A stretch of DNA of 39,277 nucleotides, from positions 1 through 39,277 of the forward strand of contig JAJVHW010000141.1 in the NCBI GenBank assembly GCA_022072415.1. Reading direction: 5' to 3'. The notes under the pieces were generated by a model. That model was not told the origin of the DNA. It saw only the letters and a list, made by a program, of their open reading frames with translations, and made no database searches. Position numbers and translations under genes: made by a program. Source of the stretch: Planctomycetota bacterium (GTDB lineage Bacteria; Planctomycetota; JAJSAM01; JAJVHW01). Of this stretch, positions 1 through 8,146 are shown piece by piece (the stretch's first letter is position 1; the number at the start of each line of letters is the position of its first letter).

Positions 1-987
1 GTTCGCGTCGAGGAGGCGCAGCGCGCCGAAGCGGAGGTCGCGCGTCGCATCGCGGAATCGGAACTCCGCGCCGGCGTCGGCAGCGCGTCCGGGCTCGCCC
101 GCGCGGAGGCGGCCGAGGCGGTCGCGCGGGCGAGGGTCGACGTGGCGCGCCTGAACGAGCGCGCCGCGGCGTCGAAGGTCGCGTCCGTCTCCGCGGCGAA
201 GACGGCTGCGGACGACGGCGCGGGAGAACGCATCCCGGAGCGCCGGGAACTCGCGGAGGCCGGCGCGGCGCTGGCGAAGGCCCGGGCCGAGCGGGACCGC
301 ATGCAGGCCGAACGCGACGAGGCGGCGCTCCGCCTCGCGCGGACGGAGATCCGCGCCCCGGCCGGCGGCGTCGTCATGCAGCGGCTCGCCGAGCCGGGCA
401 TGGCGGTGCCCCTGGACACCTCGATGGGACCGTCGCAGGCTCACGTGATGACGCTCTACGATCCCGCGAGGCTCCAGGTCCGCGTGGACGTGCCGCTCGC
501 CGACGCGGGGCGCATCGGCGTCGGCGCGAAGGCCCGCGTCGTCTGCGAGGTCCTTCCGGACCGCACGTTCGACGGCGAGGTGACCCGCGTCGTCCACTCC
601 GCGGACATCCAGAAGAACACCCTTCAGGTGAAGGTCGCGATCCGCGATCCCGCGCCGGAGCTCAAGCCGGAGATGCTCGCCCGCGTGCAGTTCCTCGCGG
701 GCGCCCCGGAGGGCGCGGCGAAGGAGTCGGTGCGGATGTTCGTCCCCGAACGACTGCTCGCGGGCGGGGCGAACGTCTGGGTCGTGGACACGAAGGACGG
801 CACGGCGGCGCTCCGCCCCGTGACGCTCGGCGGAACGAAGCAGGACGGGTGGGTCGAGGTGACCGGCGGCGTGACCGTGGGCGACGAGCTGATCGACGCC
901 GATCCCGCGACGCTCCGGCAGGGGCTCCGCGTGAAGGTCGCCGGCGAGAGCCGACGCGACGACCACGCGCGGCATGGAGGGCGCTGA
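1..987 (+). CDS. HlyD/MacA-type periplasmic adaptor subunit (5'-truncated)
   Basis: The reading frame is open from the first base of the window, so the N-terminus lies upstream and no start is assigned. The visible part begins with a long Ala/Arg/Glu-rich helical hairpin of the coiled-coil kind. It is followed by a lipoyl-like half motif ([12 protein letters not shown]) and then beta-barrel and membrane-proximal segments ([18 protein letters not shown], then [12 protein letters not shown]). This order is that of membrane-fusion proteins, which link an inner-membrane exporter to an outer-membrane channel. The stop overlaps the region just before the ABC ATPase start, and two FtsX-like permeases follow, so it most likely serves a MacAB-like or DevBCA-like ABC exporter. 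The substrate cannot be read from sequence. Family assignment is firm; the exact subfamily is not. Confidence 0.88.
   Translation, partial: VRVEEAQRAEAEVARRIAESELRAGVGSASGLARAEAAEAVARARVDVARLNERAAASKVASVSAAKTAADDGAGERIPERRELAEAGAALAKARAERDRMQAERDEAALRLARTEIRAPAGGVVMQRLAEPGMAVPLDTSMGPSQAHVMTLYDPARLQVRVDVPLADAGRIGVGAKARVVCEVLPDRTFDGEVTRVVHSADIQKNTLQVKVAIRDPAPELKPEMLARVQFLAGAPEGAAKESVRMFVPERLLAGGANVWVVDTKDGTAALRPVTLGGTKQDGWVEVTGGVTVGDELIDADPATLRQGLRVKVAGESRRDDHARHGGR
976..981 (+). promoter_or_regulatory. ribosome binding site deciding the ABC ATPase start
   Basis: GGAGGG lies seven bases before the ATG at 989. An in-frame ATG at 974 would place this purine block inside the coding sequence and leave no Shine-Dalgarno of its own. 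The start at 989 also begins with [13 protein letters not shown], the usual N-terminus of this ATPase family. Confidence 0.6.
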
Positions 988-988
988 C

Positions 989-1684
989 ATGGCGTTCATC
1001 GAGGCGCGTGGACTCACGAAGTCCTACGCGAAGGGCGAGAACGTCGTGAAGCCCCTCGACGGACTCGACCTCGACGTCGCGGAGGGGCGCTTCGTGGCGC
1101 TCATGGGACCCTCGGGCAGCGGGAAGACGACGCTGCTGAACCTGATCGCCGGGATCGACGCGCCGAGCGGGGGCAGCCTGAAGGTCGGCGGCCGCGAACT
1201 CGCGGGCATGTCCCGCGCGGAGCTCGCGCGGTGGCGTTCCGAGCACGTGGGCTACATCTTCCAGCTCTACAACCTGATCCCGGTGCTGACGGCGTACGAA
1301 AACGTCGAGCTCCCCCTCCTCCTCTTCCCGGGATCGCGCGCGGACCGGCACAGGAAGGTCGCGCTCGCGCTCGACCTCGTGGGGCTGGCGGAGCGCCACG
1401 ACCACTTCCCGCGGCAGCTCTCCGGGGGCCAGGAGCAGCGCGTGGCGATCGCGCGCGCGATCGTGACGGACCCGTCGCTCCTCGTCGCCGACGAGCCGAC
1501 CGGCGACCTGGACAAGGAGAGCGCGCAGTCGGTGCTGACGCTCCTGTCGCGCCTCCACCGCGAACTGGGGAAGACGCTGGTGATGGTGACGCACGATCCG
1601 CGCGCCGCCTCGTGGGCCGAGGAGACCGTGCACCTCGAAAAGGGCCGGATCGTGCGGGCGGAGCCCGCGGGGAGCGCGTCATGA
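989..1684 (+). CDS. ABC transporter ATP-binding protein (MacB/LolD type)
   Basis: 231-residue cytoplasmic ATPase that powers the exporter formed with the two downstream permeases. Walker A is GPSGSGKTT (residues 40-48), the Q-loop is in FQLYNLIP (around 92), the signature is [14 protein letters not shown] (144-157), Walker B with catalytic Glu is [12 protein letters not shown] (164-175), and the switch His is in MVTHD (around 202). FQxYNLIPxLTAxENVxLP is characteristic of the MacB/LolD subfamily. Its stop overlaps the next gene's start as ATGA, indicating translational coupling. The ATG at 989 is chosen because GGAGGG precedes it at proper spacing. Confidence 0.93.
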   Translation: MAFIEARGLTKSYAKGENVVKPLDGLDLDVAEGRFVALMGPSGSGKTTLLNLIAGIDAPSGGSLKVGGRELAGMSRAELARWRSEHVGYIFQLYNLIPVLTAYENVELPLLLFPGSRADRHRKVALALDLVGLAERHDHFPRQLSGGQEQRVAIARAIVTDPSLLVADEPTGDLDKESAQSVLTLLSRLHRELGKTLVMVTHDPRAASWAEETVHLEKGRIVRAEPAGSAS

Positions 1685-2835
1685 TCGCCGGGAGGCACAT
1701 CCCGCTCGTGTGGAAGCAGATCGCGCGCCGCCCGCGGCGCACGGTCCTCACCGTGCTCGGCGTCGCCGCCGCGATGTTCCTCTTCGTGTCCATCCGCTCG
1801 CTCGAGACCGGAGTGCGCATCGCCACGGAGGACACGGGCCGCGAGTCGAAGCTCGTCGTCTACCGCGAGAACCGGTTCTGCCCGGCGGCGAGCCAGCTCC
1901 CCGAGCGCTACGACGCGCAGATCCGGAGGATCGAGGGCGTGACCGACGTCGTGCCCATGAAGATCGTCGTGTCGAACTGCCGCACGAGCCTCGACGTCGT
2001 GACCTTCCGCGGCGTCCCCGCCGAGGAGTTCGCGTCGAAGGAGGCGGCGCGCTTCCGCGTGACCGACGGCTCGCTCGCCGCGTGGACGGCGCGGAGCGAC
2101 GCGGCACTCGTCGGGAAAACGCTCGCCTCGCGGCGGGGCTTCAAGGCGGGAGACCGGTTCAACGCGACCGGGATCACGGTGACCGTCGCCGCGGTGTTCG
2201 AGTCCGACGAGCCGCAGCACGCGAACGTCGCCTACGTGCACCTGCCGTTCCTCCAGCGCGCGGCGGGGGCTTCGAAAGTGGGCGTCGTCACGCAGTTCGG
2301 CGTGCAGGTGGACGATCCCGCGAAGCTCGACACCGTGTCGCGGCGGATCGACGAGACGTTCCGCGCGGAGGAGGCGCCCACGTCCACGCGGTCGGAGAAG
2401 GCGTTCACCGCGCGCGCGTCGGAGGACATCCTCGAACTCGTCTCGTTCGCGTCGTGGGTGGCGATCGGGTGCGTCGCCGCGGTGCTCGCGCTCGTGGCCA
2501 ACGCGATCGTGCTCTCGGTGCAGGACCGCGTGAAGGACTACGCGGTGATGGAGACGCTCGGGTTCACCGGGCGGATACTCGGCGGGATGGTCGTCTGCGA
2601 GGGTGCGGCGCTCTCGCTGCTAGGCGGGGCCGCCGGCACCGCCGCGGCGATGTCCGTGCTACGCTGGCAGAGCCCGAGCCTCAGCAACGAGGGGCTCTCG
2701 ATCGAGTTCGAGAAGGGAGCCGCCGTGTGGGCGCCGGCCCTCGCGGTCGCGCTCGCCGTGGGCGTCGCGGCCGCGGCGATCCCGGCGGTGCGCGTCGCCC
2801 GGCAGTCGATCGCGGGGGCGTTCCGGGCCGTATGA
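1681..2835 (+). CDS. ABC transporter permease, FtsX-like (first copy)
   Basis: 384-residue inner-membrane protein. One membrane helix near residues 20-38 ([17 protein letters not shown]) is followed by a large extracytoplasmic domain of about 220 residues. Three C-terminal helices follow, including [20 protein letters not shown] and a cytoplasmic coupling segment [16 protein letters not shown]. This is the MacB-PCD plus FtsX arrangement. The ATG at 1681 overlaps the ATPase stop, and the gene's own stop overlaps the start of the second permease, so the two probably make a heterodimeric membrane core. The pair of soluble-domain Cys residues (in RFCPAAS and VSNCRTS) is suitable for a disulfide but not proven. 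Confidence 0.88.
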   Translation: MIAGRHIPLVWKQIARRPRRTVLTVLGVAAAMFLFVSIRSLETGVRIATEDTGRESKLVVYRENRFCPAASQLPERYDAQIRRIEGVTDVVPMKIVVSNCRTSLDVVTFRGVPAEEFASKEAARFRVTDGSLAAWTARSDAALVGKTLASRRGFKAGDRFNATGITVTVAAVFESDEPQHANVAYVHLPFLQRAAGASKVGVVTQFGVQVDDPAKLDTVSRRIDETFRAEEAPTSTRSEKAFTARASEDILELVSFASWVAIGCVAAVLALVANAIVLSVQDRVKDYAVMETLGFTGRILGGMVVCEGAALSLLGGAAGTAAAMSVLRWQSPSLSNEGLSIEFEKGAAVWAPALAVALAVGVAAAAIPAVRVARQSIAGAFRAV

Positions 2836-4004
2836 GCATGCGACCCCTTCCGTGGGACTACGGCGTCCGGAACCTCGGGCGCTCGAAGCTCCGCCTCGCT
2901 CTCGCGGTGGCGGGGAGCTTCCTCGTGGTGCTCCTCGTCCTCGCCGCGGCCGCGTTCGTGCGCGGGATGGGGCGGAGTCTCGTGGGCGCGGCCGTGCCCG
3001 AGAACGTGATGCTCCTCGGCGCGGGCAGCGAGGAGTCGATCGAGCGGAGCGAGATCCAGGCGGCGACGACGGGAATCGCGGCGGCGTCGATCCCGGGGAT
3101 CCGGAGCCGGCTCGGCGTGCCCTACGTGTCCCCCGAGATCCACATGGCGACGCTCGCGGAACCGGTCGGTGGCGCGTCGGACGGGGTCCAGCACTTCGTC
3201 AACCTGCGTGCGGTCGAGACGCCGGCGTTCCTCGTCCATCCGCAGGTGCGCATCGTCGAGGGCCGCGCGCCGGGCCCCGACGAGCTGATCGTCGGCCGCC
3301 TCGCCGCCGCGCGCTCGGGGCTTCCCGACGAGGCGTTCTCCGTCGGCCGGAAGCTCCGCATGGAGCGTCGCGAGTGGACGATCGTGGGCCGGTTCGAGGC
3401 GCCGGGCACCGTGATGGACGCCGAGGTGTGGCTCCCGCTCCAGGACCTGCGCGTCGCCGCGAAGCGCGAGACCATCTCCTGCGTCGTCATGACGATGGAG
3501 GACTCCGACACGTCGCAGGTCGAGCTCTTCGCGAAGCTCCGCACCGACCTCGAGCTTGCCTGGATGCGCGAGTCGGACTACTACGCCGCGCTGATGTCGT
3601 TCTACGGCCCGGTCCGCGCGATGGTCTGGGTCACGGCGGTGCTGGTCGCCGCGGGGGCGTTCCTCGGCGGACTCAACACGATGTACGCGGCCTTCGCGTC
3701 GCGGATCCGCGAGATCGCCACGCTGCAGGCGCTCGGGTACACGCGCGCCGCGGTGCTGCTCTCGCTGGTCCAGGAGTCGGTGCTCACCGCGGCCGCGGGT
3801 TCTCTCGCCGGCGCGGGCGTCGCGGCCCTGCTCTTCGACGGCTTCACGGTGCGCATCTCGATGGGCGCCTTCGGACTCGTCGTGGACGGTCCGGTCATGG
3901 CGCTCGGACTCGGCGCCGGGCTCGTGCTCGGCGTCGTCGGAGCCTTGCCGCCGGCGTGGCGGTGCCTTGGAATGAGCGTGGCGTCTGCGCTGAAGGCCGC
4001 GTGA
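2832..4004 (+). CDS. ABC transporter permease, FtsX-like (second copy)
   Basis: 390-residue partner of the preceding permease with the same topology. An N-terminal helix (LALAVAGSFLVVLLVLAAAAF, about 21-41) is followed by an extracytoplasmic domain of about 220 residues. Three C-terminal helices follow, with a coupling segment SRIREIATLQALGYTRAAVL that is the classic FtsX signature region. The start ATG overlaps the upstream TGA (ATGA). The two permeases are clearly homologous but divergent, like LolC and LolE. A lipoprotein gene begins 19 bases later, so the operon probably runs adaptor, ATPase, permease, permease, lipoprotein. Confidence 0.88.
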   Translation: MSMRPLPWDYGVRNLGRSKLRLALAVAGSFLVVLLVLAAAAFVRGMGRSLVGAAVPENVMLLGAGSEESIERSEIQAATTGIAAASIPGIRSRLGVPYVSPEIHMATLAEPVGGASDGVQHFVNLRAVETPAFLVHPQVRIVEGRAPGPDELIVGRLAAARSGLPDEAFSVGRKLRMERREWTIVGRFEAPGTVMDAEVWLPLQDLRVAAKRETISCVVMTMEDSDTSQVELFAKLRTDLELAWMRESDYYAALMSFYGPVRAMVWVTAVLVAAGAFLGGLNTMYAAFASRIREIATLQALGYTRAAVLLSLVQESVLTAAAGSLAGAGVAALLFDGFTVRISMGAFGLVVDGPVMALGLGAGLVLGVVGALPPAWRCLGMSVASALKAA

Positions 4005-4023
4005 CCGCGCGACGGAGGAACCC

Positions 4024-4563
4024 ATGAAGACGAAGATCCTGCTCCTCGGACTCGCGATCGCCGCGTGCGGCGACGGAGGCAGGCCCGCGGCGCCGAAGGT
4101 CCATGCGCTCCCTCCGGCCGCGGGGCCTGCGGCGGCGCTCCCGGCAGGACTGGTGCTCGCGGCCGCGCCGGAGGGCGCGAAGCCCGTCGCGGACGTGAAG
4201 CTCTCCGCGAAGGAGGGCGAGGACGTCGTCCTCCGCGGGCGGATCGGGATGGGGCAGAACCCGTTCGTCAGCGGTGCGGCGGTGATGACCATCGTGGATC
4301 CGAAGCTCGTCCCGTGCAGCGAGATGTCCATGGACGACGGCTGCCTGACGCCGTGGGACTACTGCTGCACCGCGAAGGAGGAGCAGACCGCCTGCACGGC
4401 GACCGTGCAGATCCTCGGCGCCGACGGGAAGCCGCTCGCGGGCACGCTCCAGGGCCCCTTCCAGCCGCTCTGGACGGTGGTCGTGAAGGGCAAGGTCGCC
4501 GGGCGGCCGAGCCCCGCGATCCTCGTGGTGAACGCGGAGGGGATCTACGTCGAGAAGCGGTAG
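4024..4563 (+). CDS. lipoprotein with TPWDYCC motif, unknown function
   Basis: 179 residues, preceded by GGAGG at good spacing. The N-terminus MKTKILLLGLAIAAC is a short lipoprotein signal with lipobox IAAC, predicting lipidation at Cys15. The mature part begins with an Ala/Pro-rich linker and then a beta-rich, OB-like segment (DVVLRGRIGMGQNPFVSGAAV). A Cys cluster follows (DGCLTPWDYCC, then QTAC). I recall similar planctomycete proteins with a TPWDYCC motif and an ending like VVNAEGIYV, but this is memory, not a search. Being last in the exporter operon suggests a role with that transporter or its cargo. The clustered Cys could bind metal or form disulfides. Confidence 0.75.
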   Translation: MKTKILLLGLAIAACGDGGRPAAPKVHALPPAAGPAAALPAGLVLAAAPEGAKPVADVKLSAKEGEDVVLRGRIGMGQNPFVSGAAVMTIVDPKLVPCSEMSMDDGCLTPWDYCCTAKEEQTACTATVQILGADGKPLAGTLQGPFQPLWTVVVKGKVAGRPSPAILVVNAEGIYVEKR

Positions 4564-4728
4564 CGCGGCTGTGCCGAGCGAAGGCGCCGCGCGGGGCGCA
4601 AGCCCGCTCCGATGTCCACGGGTCCGGCGGCCCGGCTGGGTCCGGCAGCCGTGACCGTGTCCGGACGCATCGGGGCGCCCGGGCGATCGTCATGAGCACT
4701 GCATGGACGCAGGCCGTCCGCCGATCAG

Positions 4729-4755
4729 GACTCCGGCATCGACCACGTCGGAGTC
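4729..4755 (-). terminator. possible terminator hairpin at the end of the minus-strand lipoprotein gene
   Basis: Perfect 7-bp inverted repeat GACTCCG/CGGAGTC with a 13-base loop, touching the minus-strand stop codon. It sits in the 190-base convergent gap 4564-4753, where nothing else stands out. There is no T-run, so Rho-independent function is uncertain. Confidence 0.35.
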
Positions 4756-7072
4756 ACCGCGGTCCGACGACGAACTTGCCCGCGATCTCGCTCCACCGGA
4801 GGCGGGGGCCGTTCGTCGCGAACCAGTCGCGGAGGATCGACGCCTCGGTCTCGAGCGGACCGTCGAGGGCGCGAACGTCGATCTCGAACATGTCCTCGAA
4901 CCACGGGATCGCTCCGATCTTCTGGCAGCAGTTCGACTCGACCACGTCGATCCAGACGGGCACCGCAGCGAGCGGGTCGCCCATTCCGCGATGGAGCGGG
5001 TGCATGTCGTCCACGAACCGGTAGTGCCCTGCGCGGACGGTGCGGAGGAACTCTCCCCGCGCCTCGGGATCGCCGTGGAGCGTCAGTTCCGCGAGGATCG
5101 TCGCGTACTGCATCCCGTGCCGCTCGGGGAGCCGCGCGCGCAGCCACGCGCCGATCCTGCCGTCCCGGACGGCACCCATGCCGAGGACCGGAGCCCCGAG
5201 GTCCGCGATCGCGAGGATCGCGTCGACCGGACGGCCGTCGATCGCGAGCGCGGCGGCGGCGCGGAGTTCCTTCGTCGGCGGCTCCTCCCACTCCATCTCG
5301 AACAGGAGGTCCGGCGGCGCGTCCTTCCCGAGGTCGCAGATCGCCAGCGCGAGGATGCCGTCCACGAGGTCCGCCGGAGCCGCCTCGCCGACCGATGCCG
5401 CGAGGGCGGCTCGGACCCGCGGACCCGCGTTCCGCCAGATGCGGAGCGGGCGATGGACGCCGTCGTCGCCGTACGGCGGCGACGCGAGCCGCGCGATCAG
5501 GGCATCTCCGTCGCCGAGGCGGGCGAGGGCCTCCCTCGCGAGGTCGTGCGCATCGTGGGCTGGGTTCGTCGAAGCCGCGCGCAGCGAGCGGCGCAGCGCT
5601 TCGGGCGCGGCGACCTCGAGGAAGCCGAGACCATCGAACGCGCGTCCGCCCCAGTCGGGCTCGCTCTCGGCGATCCCCGCGGCGACGGACTCCGCGAGTC
5701 GGACCGTCCGCGCCCAGTGCTCGGGGATTCGCGGCCCGAGGATCTCGGGACCGACCGCTGCCGCGAGTCGCGCAAGCACGGCATCCGGGATCGCGATCCC
5801 GTACTCCGCCCGGCGTGCAACGGCTTCCCCGATGGACTCGTAGAGCATGGACTGCATGTCCCCGATCGGCGGCCCGGCTGGATCGTCGGCCGGCGGATTG
5901 CGGAAGAGGCCCTCCGCTTCGCGGGTGTAGGCCGCCTCGTCCCAGGCGAGTTGCAGCGCCAGCGTCTCGGCGTCTCCGCACGCGAGGGGGCCGACGGGAA
6001 GCGCTCCCGTTGCGCCCGCGACGACGCGGTCCGTCACGATCCACGTCCCCGGGCCGGAAACATCGGCTCCGCCCGCCCTGAATTCCTCGCGACACTTCGT
6101 GAGGTAGTCGCTCAACGCGGCCGGGGCGGTGCGATGGAAGATCAACAGGCGCCGGGTGAACGGGATCAGCCCCTCGTCCGCGACGGCGTTGACCAGGGCC
6201 GCGTCCTGGGGGCCCGGAGACTCGTCGGCAAGCCAGCGGAGGGCCCATGCGGTCGTCGCCGTGTCCGGACGCCGGCCCTCGGGACCGGCCGTGCGGCGGA
6301 GCAGGTCCGCGAGCGCGGAAGGCAGACCCGGCCCCTCCGTGGAGCCTCGCGTCCGGCCCCCGTCCGTGTACTTCCGGAGCTGCGTCACGAGTTCGGCGAT
6401 GTCCGCGTTCCCGTGCGCCGTCGGATGCGCCGCGAGGCGGAGCACGGATTCGAGCGCGTCGATGCGCAGGCTCTTGTGGAGCGTGGCGAGGTCCGCGGCT
6501 TCCGGCCAGGCGTCGCCCGGGGTCGCAAACAGCCGGTCGCAGAGCCATGCGACGTCGGCGCTCGACGCCTCCTCGAACACCTCGGAGAGGCTCTGCGGAT
6601 CGTCCGGAGCCGCGATGGAGCGGTCGAAGTTCGCCTCGAACACCAGGCGCGTGACGCGGCTCATCTCGGCGGCGTCGAGGTGCCTCCACGAGAGCTCGGT
6701 CGCGCACTGGTAGGCGGCCCGCGGGTCGTCGAGACGGAGTCCGGCGCGGAGCACCGCGACGTAGCGGTCGCGCGGGAGGTTGCCGATGTCCACCCACGCC
6801 TCGTCGCGGCGCTCCGGGTCGCCGAGGCGCGCGGCGAGGGCGAGGTCATCGGGCGACGGGGTCCACGAACCGAGGTCGGGGCGGGGAAACCCCGGCAGTG
6901 ACGACGTGGGCGCAGGGACGGGCGCCCTGTCCGCGGGCACGGGCGCCGCGCGTGCACGCGGGGCGCGCGTGCCGACGACAGGTTTCGGCGCGGCGTCCGG
7001 CGGCGCCGCGACGTCTCCGCACGCCGCATGGAGGAGCGGCACCGCGACGACGAGGGCCGCCACGCGCCTCAT
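4754..7072 (-). CDS. large alpha-helical lipoprotein, unknown function
   Basis: 772 residues. The N-terminus MRRVAALVVAVPLLHAAC looks like a lipoprotein signal with a weak lipobox (HAAC). It is followed by a Pro/Ala-rich linker of about 50 residues (APVPADRAPVPAP). The remainder is predicted largely helical with recurring short helices (for example DDPRAAYQCATELSWRHLDA), suggesting a HEAT-like or TPR-like solenoid. No catalytic motif was recognised. The ATG at 7072 overlaps the TGA of the upstream FMN oxidase gene (ATGA), so the two are translationally coupled. In-frame sequence further upstream lies inside the oxidase gene and is not used. Function is unknown; it may be an envelope scaffold. 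Confidence 0.72.
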   Translation of the reverse strand: MRRVAALVVAVPLLHAACGDVAAPPDAAPKPVVGTRAPRARAAPVPADRAPVPAPTSSLPGFPRPDLGSWTPSPDDLALAARLGDPERRDEAWVDIGNLPRDRYVAVLRAGLRLDDPRAAYQCATELSWRHLDAAEMSRVTRLVFEANFDRSIAAPDDPQSLSEVFEEASSADVAWLCDRLFATPGDAWPEAADLATLHKSLRIDALESVLRLAAHPTAHGNADIAELVTQLRKYTDGGRTRGSTEGPGLPSALADLLRRTAGPEGRRPDTATTAWALRWLADESPGPQDAALVNAVADEGLIPFTRRLLIFHRTAPAALSDYLTKCREEFRAGGADVSGPGTWIVTDRVVAGATGALPVGPLACGDAETLALQLAWDEAAYTREAEGLFRNPPADDPAGPPIGDMQSMLYESIGEAVARRAEYGIAIPDAVLARLAAAVGPEILGPRIPEHWARTVRLAESVAAGIAESEPDWGGRAFDGLGFLEVAAPEALRRSLRAASTNPAHDAHDLAREALARLGDGDALIARLASPPYGDDGVHRPLRIWRNAGPRVRAALAASVGEAAPADLVDGILALAICDLGKDAPPDLLFEMEWEEPPTKELRAAAALAIDGRPVDAILAIADLGAPVLGMGAVRDGRIGAWLRARLPERHGMQYATILAELTLHGDPEARGEFLRTVRAGHYRFVDDMHPLHRGMGDPLAAVPVWIDVVESNCCQKIGAIPWFEDMFEIDVRALDGPLETEASILRDWFATNGPRLRWSEIAGKFVVGPR

Positions 7073-8136
7073 CGGACGAGATCCCGCGTGATCGAGGCGA
7101 TGTCGGGGCACCCGCAGAGCGCCATCGCGTGGTCGAGCTCGAACCGCAGGATCTCCAGCACCCGGGCGACGCCCGCCTCGCCGCCGACGGCGAGCCCGTG
7201 GAGTTGCGGCCTGCCGACGAGGACACCCCGCGCGCCGAGGGCCAGCGCGCGAAGCACATCGGCGCCGCGGCGGACTCCGCCGTCGAAGAGGACCGTCGCG
7301 GTCCCGGCCGCCGCGACGACCTCCGGCAGCGCGTCGAGCGACGCGACGGCGCCGTCCATCTGCCGCCCTCCGTGGTTGCTCACGATGATCCCGTCCACGC
7401 CCGCGTCGGCCGCTCGCCGCGCGTCGTCGCCGCGGAGGACGCCCTTCAGCAGGATCGGGAGCGACGTCATCGCCCGGAGCGCGGAGAGATCCTTCCACGA
7501 GAGCGACGGGTCGATCTGCGACTGGAACCACGCCGCGAGCGCGGAGTCGCCGGCCACGCGGGGCATGTCGCGCGGCGCTCCGGTCACGTTGGCGGCGACG
7601 ATCCCGGACGGGAGGTGGAAACCTCCGCGGATGTCGCGCTCGCGCCGCCCGAGGAGCGGGGCGTCCACGGTGACCACGAGCGCCGCGCATCCGGCGTCGG
7701 CCGCGCGGCCGACGAGCGCGCGCGTCGCCTCGCGGTCGCGGTACACGTAGAGCTGGAACCACGTGCCGCCCGGATTGGCGCGGCACACGTCTTCGACAGG
7801 CGTCGTCGAGAGGGTCGAGAGGATCTGGACGACGCCCGCCGCGCGGGCGGCGCGGGCCGTCGCGAGCTCGCCGTCCGGGTGCGCGAGGCGGTGGAACGCG
7901 GTCGGAGCGAGCAGGATCGGCATGGCCGTGCGGCGTCCGAGGACGGTCGTCGAGAGGTCCCGCCGCGACACGTCCACGAGGACCCGCGGCCGGAGCGCCG
8001 CGCGCGCGAACGCGTCGCGGTTCGCGCGGAGGGTCGCCTCGTCCATCGCGCCGCCGCGGTAGTAGTCGCCCACCATCGGAGGAAGCGCCTCGTGCGCGGC
8101 GCGCTCGATGTCGGGGAGGTTGAGGAACCCGTCCAT
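7069..8136 (-). CDS. FMN-dependent alpha-hydroxyacid oxidase/dehydrogenase
   Basis: 355 residues, a full-length single-domain TIM barrel of the glycolate oxidase/lactate dehydrogenase family, which oxidises 2-hydroxyacids to 2-oxoacids using FMN. Expected active-site residues are visible: Tyr26 (GDYYRGG), Tyr130 (WFQLYVY), Asp158 (VTVDAP), Lys231 (ILLKGV), catalytic His255 and Arg258 (SNHGGRQ). The FMN phosphate site is FDGGVRRGADVLRALALGARGV. The position equivalent to Trp108 of spinach glycolate oxidase is Leu109 here, as in flavocytochrome b2 (Leu230), which argues for a substrate larger than glycolate, such as lactate. The ATG at 8136 (MDGFLNLPDIE) fits family starts. It lies 10 bases after hrpB and overlaps the next gene. 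Confidence 0.9.
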   Translation of the reverse strand: MDGFLNLPDIERAAHEALPPMVGDYYRGGAMDEATLRANRDAFARAALRPRVLVDVSRRDLSTTVLGRRTAMPILLAPTAFHRLAHPDGELATARAARAAGVVQILSTLSTTPVEDVCRANPGGTWFQLYVYRDREATRALVGRAADAGCAALVVTVDAPLLGRRERDIRGGFHLPSGIVAANVTGAPRDMPRVAGDSALAAWFQSQIDPSLSWKDLSALRAMTSLPILLKGVLRGDDARRAADAGVDGIIVSNHGGRQMDGAVASLDALPEVVAAAGTATVLFDGGVRRGADVLRALALGARGVLVGRPQLHGLAVGGEAGVARVLEILRFELDHAMALCGCPDIASITRDLVR

Positions 8137-8146
8137 CGGGACGAGT

